NCBI GenBank assembly: GCA_036346225.1
Contig: JARFIW010000108.1
Location: 248,001 to 312,000, forward strand
Direction of reading: 5' to 3'
Length of the DNA: 64,000 bases
From: Platerodrilus igneus
Taxonomy: Eukaryota; Arthropoda; Insecta; Coleoptera; Lycidae
The notes beneath the pieces were generated by a model. It worked only from the letters and a program-made list of their open reading frames with translations, had not been told where the DNA came from and made no database searches. Numbering within the stretch: the stretch's first letter is position 1; the number at the start of each line of letters is the position of its first letter. Of this stretch, positions 33,282-45,310 are shown piece by piece. The position numbers and the translations under genes are program-made.

Positions 33282-34993
33282 TCAGTTAATGATGCTGCAG
33301 TTCAGTTCATCTAATTTACAACTTATAAATTCATCAATACAGTAGACTGCTTTCATTATCAAAAATGCTTTTAGTTTTCTTTTATATTGAGAATACGACA
33401 AATTTTGAAAACCAGCTGGTAATGCATTATAAAATTTTACACAGTAGTAGTTTGCACTATTGCGGGATACATTCAAACGTTGTTTTTTGGGACAGATGTT
33501 TAGCTTATTCCGGGTGTCATGGGTGTGGATTTGGTTATGTGATACGTATTGTGATAGATTATTTTTAATATACAAGAGGCATTGATAAATATATATTGAT
33601 GGAAATGTCATAATATTGAGGGTGCTAAAGAAAGTGCGACAATCATCTCGAAAACCTAGATTTGCAATCACTTTTATGAGTCGCCGTTGGATTGAAAAGA
33701 TTCTCTTTGCTGAAGATGCGAGTCCCCAGGCTAAGGGACAATATGAGATCACAGAATGAAATAAGGCAAAATAAGCTGTTATTATTGTCGTATGTGAGAC
33801 AGAATTTTTAATATTTCAAATTAAATACACCACAGAATTTAAATGATTTGCTAAGTGATCTACATGCTTAGACCACGACAGATCAGCATCTACGTGCAAA
33901 CCTAAAAATTTGATAATCTGGATTTTTAAAATCATGGTCTCTTAATGAAAACATTACTTTTCGTTTTACTTTCATTTAAAGAAAGTTGATTTGAGAAACC
34001 AAGACTGTGCACATGTATTAGATATTAGATGTGATTTATGCAAAGATGTTATGCTCACTGAGGAATCAATCAGAGTGGTGTCATCTGCAAATAGAATCGA
34101 TTTTGAATTTAAGTTATAAGGTAAATCGTTAATGTATATTAAAACAGTAAAGGACCCAGAATGGATCCTTGGGGAACACCATAGTACAGATTCTCAACAG
34201 TTGAAAGTGAGTCTTGAAAAGCAACATATTGTTTTCTCTTTGTTAAAAATGATTTCAATAGTAAGCAACTGCTCGAATTAAATTTATAAAAAGCTAATTT
34301 GTCAATCAATATAGAATGGGAAATGCAGTCAAAAGCTTTGGTGACATCTAAAAAGGTAACTAGACAAAATTCTTTACTTTCATAACACTGTGAAATTGTA
34401 TTCAACAGTGATAAAACAGCATTTAATGTAGATTTTTGAACGGAACCCAAATTGCGAACAATGGAATAATCCGTTAGTTTCAAAATAGTCAACAATTTGT
34501 ATTTGCATAAGCTTTTCAAAAATTTTGAGAAAATTGGTAATATGGAAATAGGTCTATAGTTGTTTACATTATTTTTATCACCTTTTTTATGTAATGGAAG
34601 TACTTTAGCTATTTTGAGTGAGTCCGGGAAAATATTGTTTTGAATGCAGTTGTTTATAATCTTTGTAAGAGGAGAAATTATAGTAGCTTTGATTGATTTA
34701 ATAAGATAAGAGTTCAATTCGTAGATGTCACGGCATGCAGAGTTTTTTAGAGAATTTATGACATCTCTAACTTCCGACACAGTGACTGATCTAAATGCAA
34801 AATGTACATCACTGGATATTTCTATTGAATTAAGTAACGTTACTGGACTTAAACGAGACAACGGGAGATTTTTCACAACTTGTAGTGCAATGTTAGTAAA
34901 GTGAGCGTTGAAATCATTGGATTTGAGTACTATATTGTCATTGCATTGGATTTTTGTTCGATTGTTATTTATTAAACTCCACATACTTTTCAT
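33282..34993 (-). pseudogene. LINE C ORF2: reverse transcriptase and C-terminal domain
   Basis: The frame 34139-34993 holds VLPLHKKGDKNNVNNYRPIS, FLDVTKAFDCISHSIL and YYGVPQGSILGPLLF. The next motif, IYINDLPYN and the catalytic SILFADDTTLI, is in another frame at 34060-34138, so a frameshift sits at about 34139. A stop-containing stretch follows, then 33282-33752 gives the C-terminal domain (MISYCPLAWGLASSAKRIFS, TRNKLNICPKKQRLNV) typical of CR1/jockey-type RTs. Catalytic Asp pair present; the gene is broken in at least three places. Confidence 0.87.
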
Positions 34994-36202
34994 GGGATTA
35001 GATGAATTTTTAATAAATTGATTAGTGGCTTCAATTTTGGCTTTTCTCAGTTCCTGACGATAGATTGTCCTGAGTTTATTTCTTAGTAATCGAGTATTTT
35101 CATTACCGTTCTTTTTACAATGCTATCTACAATATCCACAGATTGCTGTAACCACAATAAATGTTTACTGAACTTTAACTTTGGTATTTTGATTTTTGGT
35201 TATTAGAAAAAATTTTTAGGAAAATTTTTATCAGATTATCAATAATGATGTGTAAAAAACAATCAAATTTTTGGTTAGAATTCAAGCTATCATTTTTTAT
35301 GAAATCCCAGTCAGAATTACACAAATCATTATACATTGCAATTTTTCCTTGTGTGGTAAAGGGTCTAACTATTTTACAAGCACGTTCTAGTTTCATAGAA
35401 CCGATAGGGGCAATGTCATAGTGATCCCGTCATGGTCTGAAAGAAAAGTTCTCAACTTACCAATATTTAAAGCAAACTCCGTATCATGGTAAAAATTGGT
35501 GAAAATATTATCAATACGGTTGTTTTGTCTTGTATTAAAGGTTACTAAAGAAACTAAATTAAAGGAATGTAGAAGATCAGAAATCTGTAAAGATTCTTTA
35601 GAATTTTGATTGAAATGTACATTGAAGTCCCCACATATAACAATTCTATTCGAAAAATCAAGCATTGTACAGATTTTATTCAAAATACTAATAAAAAGGT
35701 CAACATCTCCAGATGGTGAACGATAAACATTAATGATTACTGTGAAAAAATCTTTAAGAATGATTGCTGAAATTTCACAATGTAATTCTACTGATAAATT
35801 ATTTAACTTCTTCAGAATTAAGTAATTACAGTTTTTTTTTACAAAAGTCACTACTCCTCCATGACTAAGTGAGGATCTACAGAAATAAGATGTTAAAGTG
35901 TAGTTTTGCAAGGTAAACTGATCTAATTCATTTTTTGGTAACCAATGTTCTGTGAAACATACAATAGAAATATTTTTATCAGCCAAAAATGCTTCTATTT
36001 CATTACCCTTTTTTTTAATAGATTGTATATTTAAACAAAGTAATTTAAGCTTATAAACTAGATTTCGACTGATGACACTATCATGAAATTGTATTGTTTT
36101 ATTACTACGAGTTTTATAATTTGCTTCACTATTTAATGAATTTGTAATACTGTTTCCACAATTAGCAGAAGGAGGGTTAGTTTCCTTGTCAATTCTTATC
36201 AA
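34994..36202 (-). pseudogene. LINE C ORF2: AP-type endonuclease and linker
   Basis: The frame 35393-36202 starts MIRIDKETNPP, 14 bases before the end of ORF1, an overlap common in two-ORF LINEs. Conserved blocks: LKLLCLNIQSI (Asn), VCFTEHWLP (Glu), SHGGVVTFVK, VIINVYRSPSGD, VICGDFNVHF (Asp, Asn), DNIFTNF and the catalytic LSDHDGI. All catalytic residues appear intact. Frames break at 35393-35396, where the linker ORF 35175-35396 begins, and again near 35125-35175 before the RT. Confidence 0.88.
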
Positions 36203-37660
36203 AAACCCCTGCAGGTCTCCTCCTGTATTCTGTTTTTCTTACACTTTGAAACAAGTGATTCGTTTGCAGTAAAGCTTGTGGTCGTTTCCTCTCAGTTACC
36301 AATACTCTTATTGCTTGCTCTCCTGTGGTAGTATTAAGTATGTTACATAAGCAGTTAACTAGTTTGTTTTTCCCCGATCTGTTTAAATGTAGCCCATATG
36401 CTGTGAAGTCATGTCTTGTCATTATGACATTGCTATTTAAATAACTCACTAATGGTGTGTTCTTAAACTTGGCTTCTAAGGCATTGTTGATAAATGAAAT
36501 TTTTGAATTTAGATTCGATTTCAATCCATCGTATCTGAGCGGTATATTACATAAAATGACAGTTGTCATTTTGCACTTATTATAGCTATTTTAACGGAGT
36601 TTATAATAGATCTTACATTACCCATCTCAACATCATTTGAACCAGCCAATATTACAACATAATCCTCACAAGTAAAATTACTAATTAACTTTTCAATATC
36701 CTTGCATACCGAATTGAACTTAGCATTTGGCTTAACGATGGTCATTAGTTCGAAATTGTTATACATATTTACATTTCTAAACAATGAAGATAAATATCTA
36801 CCATGACTATCAGTTAACAATAGTACCTTTTTTTTGTAACTGGTTTTATTGTTCCAATTTCAGTATTGGTTGTTTAGCCAGAATTGTTTTAGAAGTGATT
36901 GCTTTTGTTGCAGCTGAAGAATTTTGAGGTGTCCCTTTAGTAAAATTTGTTTGGTCATCATAAGGCAATTTGTTTAGCAAACAATGTTTATTTACACATT
37001 TCGCCATTGTAGATGTGAGAGGATTTGGACAAATTTGACATTCACACATGGATTTTTTTTTTGTCTTTTTTATAAAGTGGTGATTTATCAAAGAGAATTT
37101 TGAACCATTCGTCTGAATAAGTAGTGTCTGCACTAGTGTCATGTTCGTCTTTAATTGTAATCTCTTCAGAGTCAAGTGTCTTCTCTGGGACTTCTTTAGT
37201 GATGTCTTTATTAGTTAGAGTTTCTAGTAGAGCAGTAATGTTAGTAGTAGTTTCCACATAACTTTGTGCATTAGTTTTGTTATTAATATCCTTGACACAT
37301 AATGCAGACATTTTCTTGTAAGGTTTGTTTAATTTTCCTGGCTCTTTTTTTGATTCAGGTTCAGTTTGTATTTTTTTATCAGCTACCTGTGAAGATAATT
37401 TACATTCCTGGACTATCTTTTCAAGAGATTTTATTTTCTGTTTGGATAGCTTAATTTCATTCAACATGTGTTCTTCATTGATTATAGCTTCATTCATAAA
37501 ACTATTAAACTCTTCTTTGACCTTAGAAATGTAGTTATCTTTTAAAATGCAATCTGCTTTATGTTCTACTATCTGCTTTTCAAGTTCATTTATTAACATG
37601 TCCTTGTCATGTTCTATAATTTCTTGAGTGCATAGGTTTGAACAATTAGAAGCATCACAT
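36189..37660 (-). pseudogene. LINE C ORF1 with coiled coil and SGNH esterase domain
   Basis: N-terminal cysteine cluster (KCDASNCSNLCTQE, near 37610-37660), a charged coiled coil (37330-37599), a second cysteine cluster CECQICPNPLTS and CVNKHCLLN (about 36960-37050), then an SGNH/GDSL esterase. The esterase has LLLTDSHGRYL with Ser of block I, VVILAGSNDV (block III) and YGLHLNRSGKNKL with the His of block V. Such esterases are known in ORF1 of CR1-type LINEs. Frameshifts fall at about 37070 (T run), 36830 (A/T run) and 36567. The 5' end is missing. Confidence 0.8.
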
Positions 37661-37956
37661 TTTCATATGCGTTTTCTTCTAGTTATATCCTTACTTCACA
37701 GTTTCTCTCAACACTAGTAACATGATCCAAAGAAGCCAGGTTTATCGTTCGATTACAAGCTAGCATTTTTAGATTAGGGATGGATTTTTAAAATGAAAGG
37801 TCTATAACACGAAGTGAGCTTCCCCGTATCTATGAGAGCATTGGCATTAACCCCGTTAATCGATACACATACAGTAGCCTTTTGAAGACCGGATGCTACT
37901 ATTGATAGAATTTTGTGTAAATAGGACAGGTTTTCTTCATTTTTGTCACGCGACAC
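37641..37956 (-). pseudogene. Protease of element 3
   Basis: Retropepsin-like sequence ATVCVSINGVNANALIDTGK contains the catalytic Asp-Thr-Gly, but the usual following Ser is Lys. Downstream NLASLDHVTSVERNCEV and LEENAYENVMLLIV, in a shifted frame with a TAA, continue the domain to the LINE C boundary. The right end is the element 1 target duplication. Confidence 0.75.
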
Positions 37957-37959
37957 AGG

Positions 37960-37963
37960 GGGT
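37960..37963. repeat. Target duplication GGGT, left of element 1
   Basis: GGGT precedes TGTTATT of the left LTR and is repeated at 50548-50551. Gag and protease of element 3 lie on the two outer sides. Confidence 0.85.
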
Positions 37964-38784
37964 TGTTATTCCACTACTCTGGTGATAGTTTATATGGTCG
38001 GTAAAACAGTTAACAAAGTATTACACTTTAGATGGTGAAACATTTATATGGTGATAGATAGTTCCTAAAAGCCGGTAATACAGTTACCAAAGTTCATAAG
38101 ATACATCGCGCAAGCGCAATAAGAAAAGCGAGTGACGCCTCTAGCGGAGGAAAGCGCAAACCTTTTACAGATTTGGGCGCGGCCATCCACCATGACGTCA
38201 CCGATACAAAAGGTATATTACGCAATAATCAGAAATATAAAAATTAAACAGTGAAAGATAAAATCGAATAATTTTAACAAACAAATTACTCATAAGATAT
38301 TCGGCTTTTCCCAGGTACGCCTATCATCCTTCCGGGTCGATAATGGAGGTATTGCTCCGGGCTCCGGTGGTGTTAGCTGAGCATGGACATCAGGTCGTGG
38401 GCTGCTCCTAGGGTCGTATCAGTCCTAAATGTAGTGGAACGACAGTAATAGGTTAATTAGGGAAAGACAAACAAAGATAAGCAAGACAAGGGAATCTACA
38501 TAGTAAGATAAGATATGATACCCGGCACGACTACTTCACTTGATAGTTTTAGGCAAACAGCCACGATTTAGAGCGTCACGGAAACACCTCTCCCCACTCT
38601 TTGTCTAGTATTGCTCTACCCCTCTAGGGATAAGCACACTGCGCAAATGCACTACTCTGACGTACGGAAGTACCGCCTAGTCCATTTAAAATTCCCGCGC
38701 ACCGCGTATTTGAATTTATGCCGCGAAACTTCCATACATAAAAACTTAACCTAAAAACATGTTTAAGTGCAATGGCATGTAACA
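37964..38784 (-). repeat. Element 1 left LTR (3' LTR in element sense)
   Basis: TGTTATTCC at the start, ATGTAACA at the end. It differs from 49728-50547 at only a handful of bases, for example actactctgg against acttcctgg and gctgctcct against gatgctcct. Confidence 0.92.
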
Positions 38785-41471
38785 ATCGCGACAAAGCCAC
38801 AAAAGAAAAAACTTAAAAAAAGAAAAAGTCTGTTAGCACAGTAACAGCTTAAAATCTAAATCCTAACTACCCTATATAAACCCTAACTTAAAACCTACAA
38901 AATGTTTATATAGGGCGCCACCTGGTTTTTTCGACCGATAACACGTCTACCGAAGTACCAGGAAACGGAATAGGTAGCCCGATAGTCTTTGACTACACTA
39001 ATTATCGACAGTACAAATTTGTCGGGGAGCATGAAACACTACTTAAACTAAAACAGATGCGACAAGTCGCCTAAACTATCTAAACCTATCTAACTAAAGC
39101 TAACATAAAAGTTGTTATGTGCAAACACACATGAGTGTTGCATCAAAACTATTCTTCTTTTTGGCAAGAAGTGCCCAAATTTAAAAATGTTCATGGAGTG
39201 CGTCACTCTGCACTCTAGCAAATTTTGTTACTGGTACTTTGGTTTTCTACGATGCACATTTAAAACTTGTCCATGACATAGTTGTGAATCAACAAATTTA
39301 CCAAAGGTACCACCTACTAAATCCTTATATGCTAACCTGACAAATTACATTTCTAAATCGGGTTAGCTTTTTCACTTAAATTTCAGGAAAAAAATAATTC
39401 CCACGTCTGGTCATATATACCACACGTTAGGACGATAAAAAGATAAGACAAGATCTCAAATTGTTGTTAAAGATAGTAGATAAGATAATGATATTAAGCT
39501 TAAGTTGTTATCCTCAAAGGTAATGAATAAGATAACGGAATTAAGCTTTAGTTATTATTTGAGATACTAGATAAGATAACGCGATATTAAGCTAAAGTGA
39601 TTATAAGAGATAGTAGGTAAAGTAACATGAATTTAAAAAAAGTTATTACTAAAGATAACCGGTAAGATAACGCGAAATAACTCGAAGTTATTCTTAACGG
39701 TAGCCGGTAAGATAACGAGAAATTAAACCAAAATTATTACTAACGGTAGTCAGTAAGATAACGATACTAAACTAAAGTTATTATTAAAGGTAATCAGTAA
39801 GATAACGATATTAAAACTAAGGGTATTGTCAAAGATAATAAAGAAGACAAAGATATTGGCCTGGTTATTACCCAAGACAATGAATAACAACAAATAGAGT
39901 GGCTCCAGTAGAGCCGTTTAAATGGGATTGACCCGTGCCCTCTAAAAAGAGAAACCTGTGAAGCAGGTCCGTTCACACGAAACAGCACGAGAGACCGGCA
40001 AAGACATTTGGGTGCATTCCTGCACCCGGCGATAGTCGATATCGGTGATACTATCACCCGATATCCACACGGTATATAACGATATACACATCCACTCACA
40101 CATTCACACACTCATACATACCTTCACTGCCAGTGTCCATGCACTGACAGCGGCACCGCATGACCCCACGAAAGATTCGCAGAGACATGGTCAGGTGTCT
40201 GTGAAAACCTCCCGCGCAACCACACGGTGACTAACAGAAATGAAAAGGCAGTAGAAAACAGGAACGGTAAAAAGAAGGGGTTGGTTTTGGAATGCATTAG
40301 AGGCACTTCCAGGTAGAAGAAAGTAGAGGAAGGGCTCGCATTGAGCAAAAGCGACAGAGGGAAAGGTGGATAGCAAAGCGCTACTCAACCAACCAGTGCG
40401 GTCAGTAGCTCGGAATGAGGGAACATCATTCTTATGTGGCAGACGGGTGTTCCGGGACAAGAACAGGTCCACCGAAAGAAGAATAAGGCATAGCGGAGAT
40501 AGCGGGTTAAGAAAAAAGTATAGTTTTTGGACAAGCGTCCGAGAGAAGGTAGAGAGTTGTCCCTGTTAAACACAGCGCAGTTTGAAGGACCACTTGCGAT
40601 ATTAATCCAACAAGATAAGGTATACACATTTTTTAAAATTCACTAGACTCCTAAGAGAACTAGTACGATCATTTTCCTAACGAGTGCATCCACTACGATA
40701 AGAAAATCAGACAAAGGTAGACACAACAACTTAAAAGTATCATTACAGATACAAACACACAAAAACAAACTGTTTTAAGGTAGTATTTCAAAACGGTAGC
40801 ACCCTAAACACACAAAAATGCCCAATTATAAGCAGTTAAATACAGGTACACTGTCCCAATATGCTAAAACAACCGAGAATTTAATAAGATAACAATAAGA
40901 AGCAATAGCACCTCACCACAAAGTTTAATAAAAAACAATGAAAAAAAAAAGTTTATAAGTTATGTTGATTTAGTAGAAAAAGAAAGAAATAATGATGTAG
41001 TATAATGTGGGCGACTGCAATAATTCAGAAGAAAAACACATGGAATAGACAATCCTAATTTTTGCAACTGCGAATATGAACTATTTCTTTCAATGGCATA
41101 GATCGCGCATGTTCTATGTGAGCCCAAAGAAGAAAGCATTCACTCAACATCAGCTAAAACCAATCATAAAAATTCAATGAGTTATTACAACCAAAGTTAC
41201 GACAATTACCACACAAAATTAAATGACGTAAGAAAAATACTAAAAACCAAATAATATGCAGTAGGAAAAGTTCGAGGGTTGATTAAATAAAACGACATAG
41301 TTATATTGGGGGGTATAGAGAATGAAGTGATATATATCCAACGGTATGGTCAAGGAAAAGTCAACCAAAAGCAAAAGGTTTAAGGTAAATGAGTTAAACG
41401 TAAAAACGCAGGTGTATAAGAGAAGGAATAAGTAATTAAAGATACTAATTGATGGTGAAAACAGAAAAATA
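38785..41471 (-). other. Element 1 3' non-coding region
   Basis: Related to 27334-29830 of element 2 throughout. It contains a 46-bp minisatellite (39430-39880) and a stretch at 39890-40620 (gaacagcaag-free, with gcatttgggtgcattcctgc and acaagcgtccgagagaaggt) that is well conserved between the two elements although no frame is kept open. Short ORFs here differ between the elements and look spurious. Confidence 0.65.
39430..39880. repeat. 46-bp minisatellite, about nine units
   Basis: Degenerate units of about 44-47 bp, pattern gttatta..aaagata(a/g)..ggtaagataacg..attaagctaa. Element 2 has only about two units at the matching place (28035-28135). Confidence 0.85.
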
Positions 41472-41705
41472 TTAGGTAAATCGTGAGGATTTAATCATAT
41501 TAAGGTACCAGGGATCAAGAATTAAATTTGGAAGGTTAAGAGAAACAACATCACGAGATAAGGCATCAGGTACGATATTTAATTTGCCAGGCCTATGCCT
41601 AACGTCAAAAGTGAATTGAGATATACGCAAGTTCCATCTTGCGAAACGACCTGCGGGCTGTTTCAAGTTATTAAGCCAAGTGAGAGCTAAGAACATTAGG
41701 TACGT
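41472..41705 (-). pseudogene. RNase H C-terminal remnant of element 1
   Basis: Minus-strand ORF 41472-41696 with LTWLNNLKQPAGRFARWNLR and FDVRHRPGKLNIVPDALSRD. This is the end of the gypsy RNase H and the start of the linker to integrase. Both the upstream RT and the downstream integrase are lost. Element 4 inserted at its upstream edge (41702-41705). Element 2 lacks this segment altogether. Confidence 0.85.
41702..41705. repeat. Target duplication ACGT, left of element 4
   Basis: ACGT precedes the left LTR of element 4 and is repeated at 48383-48386 after the right LTR. Confidence 0.85.
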
Positions 41706-43463
41706 TGAAACGTATTATTCAAAGGCCTACTAAAACACTACTTTATTAACACCATACTTCAAGTTAGGTGTCTGCAAAACGAAATCTTCCGACGTAACTA
41801 GGGGTCTATTCCTTGGGTAGAGCTATGAGCAATGGGGGGGTAAGTCGAAATCTGTGGGGGGTCACACTCAAACTAAAACAAACAGGCGCCACCAAGTCCA
41901 GATTGATTTATATTAATGGCATAGCAAATTTCTAAGGGCGGACTTGGAGACCCAAAGAAAAAAAGATCGCCTTCGCTAACATACAAACTTGTCTTAACAG
42001 AATAAGACACTGCTCCTGTAAGAAAGAATATAGTTAGGTTACCTAAAAAAAAATGGGAACACTATTTGCGTCCCTCAAGTATATCTAAAATGCATAGAGA
42101 ATATTTCTTACATAATGGAATCATAAAATTTAACTCTTTCTGTGTTTTGTTTACCAGGTCTGATCAAACCAGATCAGAATAAAAAACTTTAAATGTAGAT
42201 AATTAATTTACTAGAAAGAATTTTCTTTGTTTCAGTAAATAAAATTTCATGATAATTAAATAAAATAAATATGTGATATTCTTGCAAAATTGTTGTAAGG
42301 TTTAACAACTGATCCTTACTCAAATATATAACACTTCAGTGTAACTAACAATATTAAGTTTCTTTATAACCCAACCAGATCTGTGTAGGTCACTTACAAA
42401 TGAATATATGAAATTTTCTCATTAATTTAACAAAATTAAAATTAGTTTGAAGTTAATAGAATCACCAAGATATTCTTTAATTTTATCAAAAGTGGCAGTA
42501 CTGTAATGTTAAACATCTGTTAGCCATTATGCAATTGTTGACGGCATTGTTCAAATAAACAGGTGACGTAATAGCAGCTGTTAATTTACGTTGCAGCCAT
42601 ATGTAGTCACATCTTTACAAAACTAAGTGAAATCAAATTTTGATACTGGGGAAAACCAGCTTAATTACAGGTAAACTGAATAACAATTTTGTACATCTAA
42701 CAAACAAAACGAAATAATGTACTTTCAGAAGGAAGTACTGAGGAAATTCTTAATTCTATTACGAACCCAAATACCGGCTGTTGTCCTTGGTTGCAATGGA
42801 AACAACTTCGCAGAGCGGGCCTGCTGTTAAATATGTTTGTTTTCCATGCTTTATTACAGATGCAAGAGCGAAGCGGATTTCTTACATTGGTTCACGGCAT
42901 CTTTTATTCACAGCGTACTCCTCCGTTGTCTAATTTTATTTCAAAGTGGTCGTGCGGTTTTCTAATTTATCTTTGCAATTTCTGACGTATTGTTGCTTTT
43001 CTAACGTATGGTTGCTTTTTCTAACATATGGTGGCTTTTTCTAACGTATGGTTGCTAGCGCTAAATAAATTTTAAATTAGCTAATATGATAACGAATATG
43101 CAATATATGGATAAAGTACTAACCGTTACTCAGGAAGTGCTTCACCAAATCAAAGCGACCCGGAGGTCACTCGTCATTCTCTTGAATGCATCTTCACGCT
43201 GCCCTAAACTATCGACGAGTGCGCTCGCCGCGCTCCTGCAAGGTGGGAGGATCATAAGTGTGGTTCTCGAACCTCTCACGCGCGCGCTAGTGGCTTGTGG
43301 ATTGCACCGAACTCCGAAAACAAATAGACTACTAATCCTAGATATAGCAATACTATAAAATTTGATTGTTACTTGAATCTTTATATTAGTTAATAAAGGT
43401 ATTTCAATATTCATGGTACGTTTAATGAGTATGTTCCTTTGCTGCTAAAATAAAATTGTTACA
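41706..43463 (-). repeat. Element 4 left LTR (3' LTR in element sense)
   Basis: Plus strand begins tgaaacgtattattcaaagg and ends taaaattgttaca. Almost identical to 46627-48382. Most differences are 1-base changes in homopolymers. Around 42983-43060 there are four tandem units of about 20 bp (ctaacgtatggttgcttttt). Confidence 0.93.
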
Positions 43464-44612
43464 CTACCCCTTTCCTAAAAGAAAAAATTTTTTTTTAAGA
43501 AAAACTCTAAATATAACAAATACAAAAAAAATTTTTTATAACAATACTAGCCTTTCCTACCTTCCTAACTAACTATGCGATTTTATAAATTTATTCAAAT
43601 GGGGGACAAATATTTACAAATGAGTGTGTTGGTAACTACGCTGACCTGACGTCCATCGGGAGACAAAATCGGAGTCACAATCGGTAATAATCAAAATTGG
43701 GAGGGTCAAATTAGAAAGTCAAACACTCCACGGGACAAAAAATTCAAATTTACAATATTTCCTGACTTGAGATTCTTACTTCTAACAAGGCTAATATTTC
43801 TTACCTCTAACCAAACACTTACAACTTACTTCTAATTTCAAAAAAAACTTCACTTCCAGGAGCTCATTTAGCTCTATCTACAAAAAAAAGGAATGCTTCC
43901 TCATCAAGACAGCATAACTATTCAAAACATCATCACTACACGGTGATAATCAAAAGTAAGACCCTACTAATAGGTCTATATTTAAACACCATCATCACAA
44001 AGTGATAATCAAAACAAAGGTGACCTAATCAAAAGGTTACTCATCAAATGCAAATACAAAATATCATCGCTTCATCGTAAAGAGATGATCAAAACAAAGG
44101 TAACCCAGCCATAAGGTTACTTACAAAATTCAAATTCAAAAATATTATCATCACAAAGTGATAATCAAAACAAAGGTAACCTAACCAAAAGGTTACTTAT
44201 CAAATGCAAGTACAAAACTGGACCAAACGGTGAGACTCACCAAACCAACTTTGACCTTATCAAATCAAAGAACTTCTAATGGTCAAAAGGAACAAGGGAA
44301 AGAATAATCTAATATTCTCTCTACCTGGATATGTAGAAATCAGGACCAATAATCAAATAGCCCATCTACTTCTACATAGTAAGGATATCTGTCAAAGACA
44401 TCCTCCAAACACATCTCTGAGCAACGCGCGAGCAAAATGTCCAGCGTGCACACTAAGGCACACCTCAAACCTACAAAACTTACAAAATCTCAAACCACTT
44501 ACTTCACTTCTCAAACAAAATACTCAATATTAGTGGACCGACACTAAATCAGAACAAAACAAAACGAACCACTACGTCATTACTTAATATCAACAAGATG
44601 ATCGGATCTGAA
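43464..44612 (-). other. Element 4 3' untranslated region
   Basis: Starts with the polypurine tract (43464-43476 read on the minus strand). Contains a hairpin-bearing minisatellite (43925-44216). The ORF 44279-44533 on the plus strand has no protein-like match. Confidence 0.55.
43925..44216. repeat. Hairpin-bearing tandem repeat, about four units
   Basis: Units of about 65-95 bp, each with atcatcacaaagtgataatc (short inverted repeat ATCA..TGAT) followed by ggtaacctaaccaaaaggtt (inverted repeat GGTAACC..GGTTACT in most units). Confidence 0.8.
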
Positions 44613-45310
44613 TTAATCGTCAGGATCATCATTTTCATTTGGATATGATGCATCAACTGGTTTCAAGTCCTTTACGTGCCATTTCCCTGCTTTTGTCCCA
44701 TCTTCGTTCTCTAACTCATATACTAAATTGGAATGTTTTTTCCGAACTTTACTCATAACGAACTTAGGTACTAACTTAGCGGAAAATTTATCACTAGCAC
44801 TCGAGAGGACCTTATTAGCTCTCCAAACACTTTCTCCGACTCGGAATGAAATGTCTCTTCTCCTAAGATTGTAGCGTTTACTCGAACGTTGATAAGCTAC
44901 ATGCAAATTTTCACGGACATTTCCAAAAATATCAAACAAAGGTTGACGATCCAAAACATAAGAAGGTCTACTACTGGAGACGACATCAACATCTTCACCT
45001 GGTATAAAATTATCATTATAAGCTTTTCCACTTAACTGCCTTGAGGAGCATACACAGCATTGTACCACATCTCTTGGATCTCGTACCTTGCACACAAAAC
45101 TTCAAAAACATGTCCAATCAACTGTGGACCATTATCACGAATAACAAATGGTGGTATTCCGTATGCAAAAAAAATACTTTTTCTTCTAAAAACTTCTCAA
45201 TCAAATGTGCTGTGGCACTTCGCAAAGGTTGCAAAATCGAATATTTCGAAAACCAATCACCAACAACTAAAAGTCATTTACCTGCTTATGAGTCATCAGT
45301 AAAAAAACTA
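44613..45310 (-). pseudogene. Integrase remnant of element 4
   Basis: The minus strand reads LLVVGDWFSKYSILQPLRSA (first catalytic Asp), YGIPPFVIRDNGPQLIGHVF (second catalytic Asp) and MWYNAVYAPQGS with a TAA after it (45030). After a deletion, ORF 44613-45095 continues with YNLRRRDISFRVGESVWRAN, DKFSAKLVPKFVMSKVRKKH and GKWHVKDLKPVD, the C-terminal DNA-binding part. The catalytic Glu region is disrupted. The N-terminal zinc-binding domain and all upstream pol domains are absent. Confidence 0.87.

Larger units (their letters stand above)
33100..37640 (-). mobile_element. LINE C: CR1-like retrotransposon with esterase ORF1
   Basis: Two-ORF non-LTR element on the minus strand. ORF1 (37660-36189) has cysteine-rich, coiled-coil and SGNH-esterase parts. 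ORF2 (36202-33282) has endonuclease and RT. The 3' end on the minus strand finishes in ATACATTCT, like the CATTCT-type ends of CR1 elements. It lies between the protease and RT of element 3. The 5' end is truncated within ORF1; the boundary (about 37610-37665) is uncertain and no duplication was found. Confidence 0.85.

Noticed and set aside
37954..37956. GTG start codon for the protease ORF of element 3
   Set aside because: The protease is part of a polyprotein and the apparent start is only where the frame opens next to the element 1 insertion.
40045..40627. Short ORFs on both strands in the element 1 3' region
   Set aside because: Homologous positions in element 2 do not keep the same frames, so they are not conserved as proteins.
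42791..42985. 64-codon ORF within the element 4 LTR, repeated at 47633-47902
   Set aside because: It is conserved only because the LTRs are duplicates. It has no motif and overlaps the region expected to hold LTR regulatory signals.
43925..44216. CRISPR-like array
   Set aside because: Units are degenerate and tandem, without unique spacers, and lie inside a eukaryotic LTR element.
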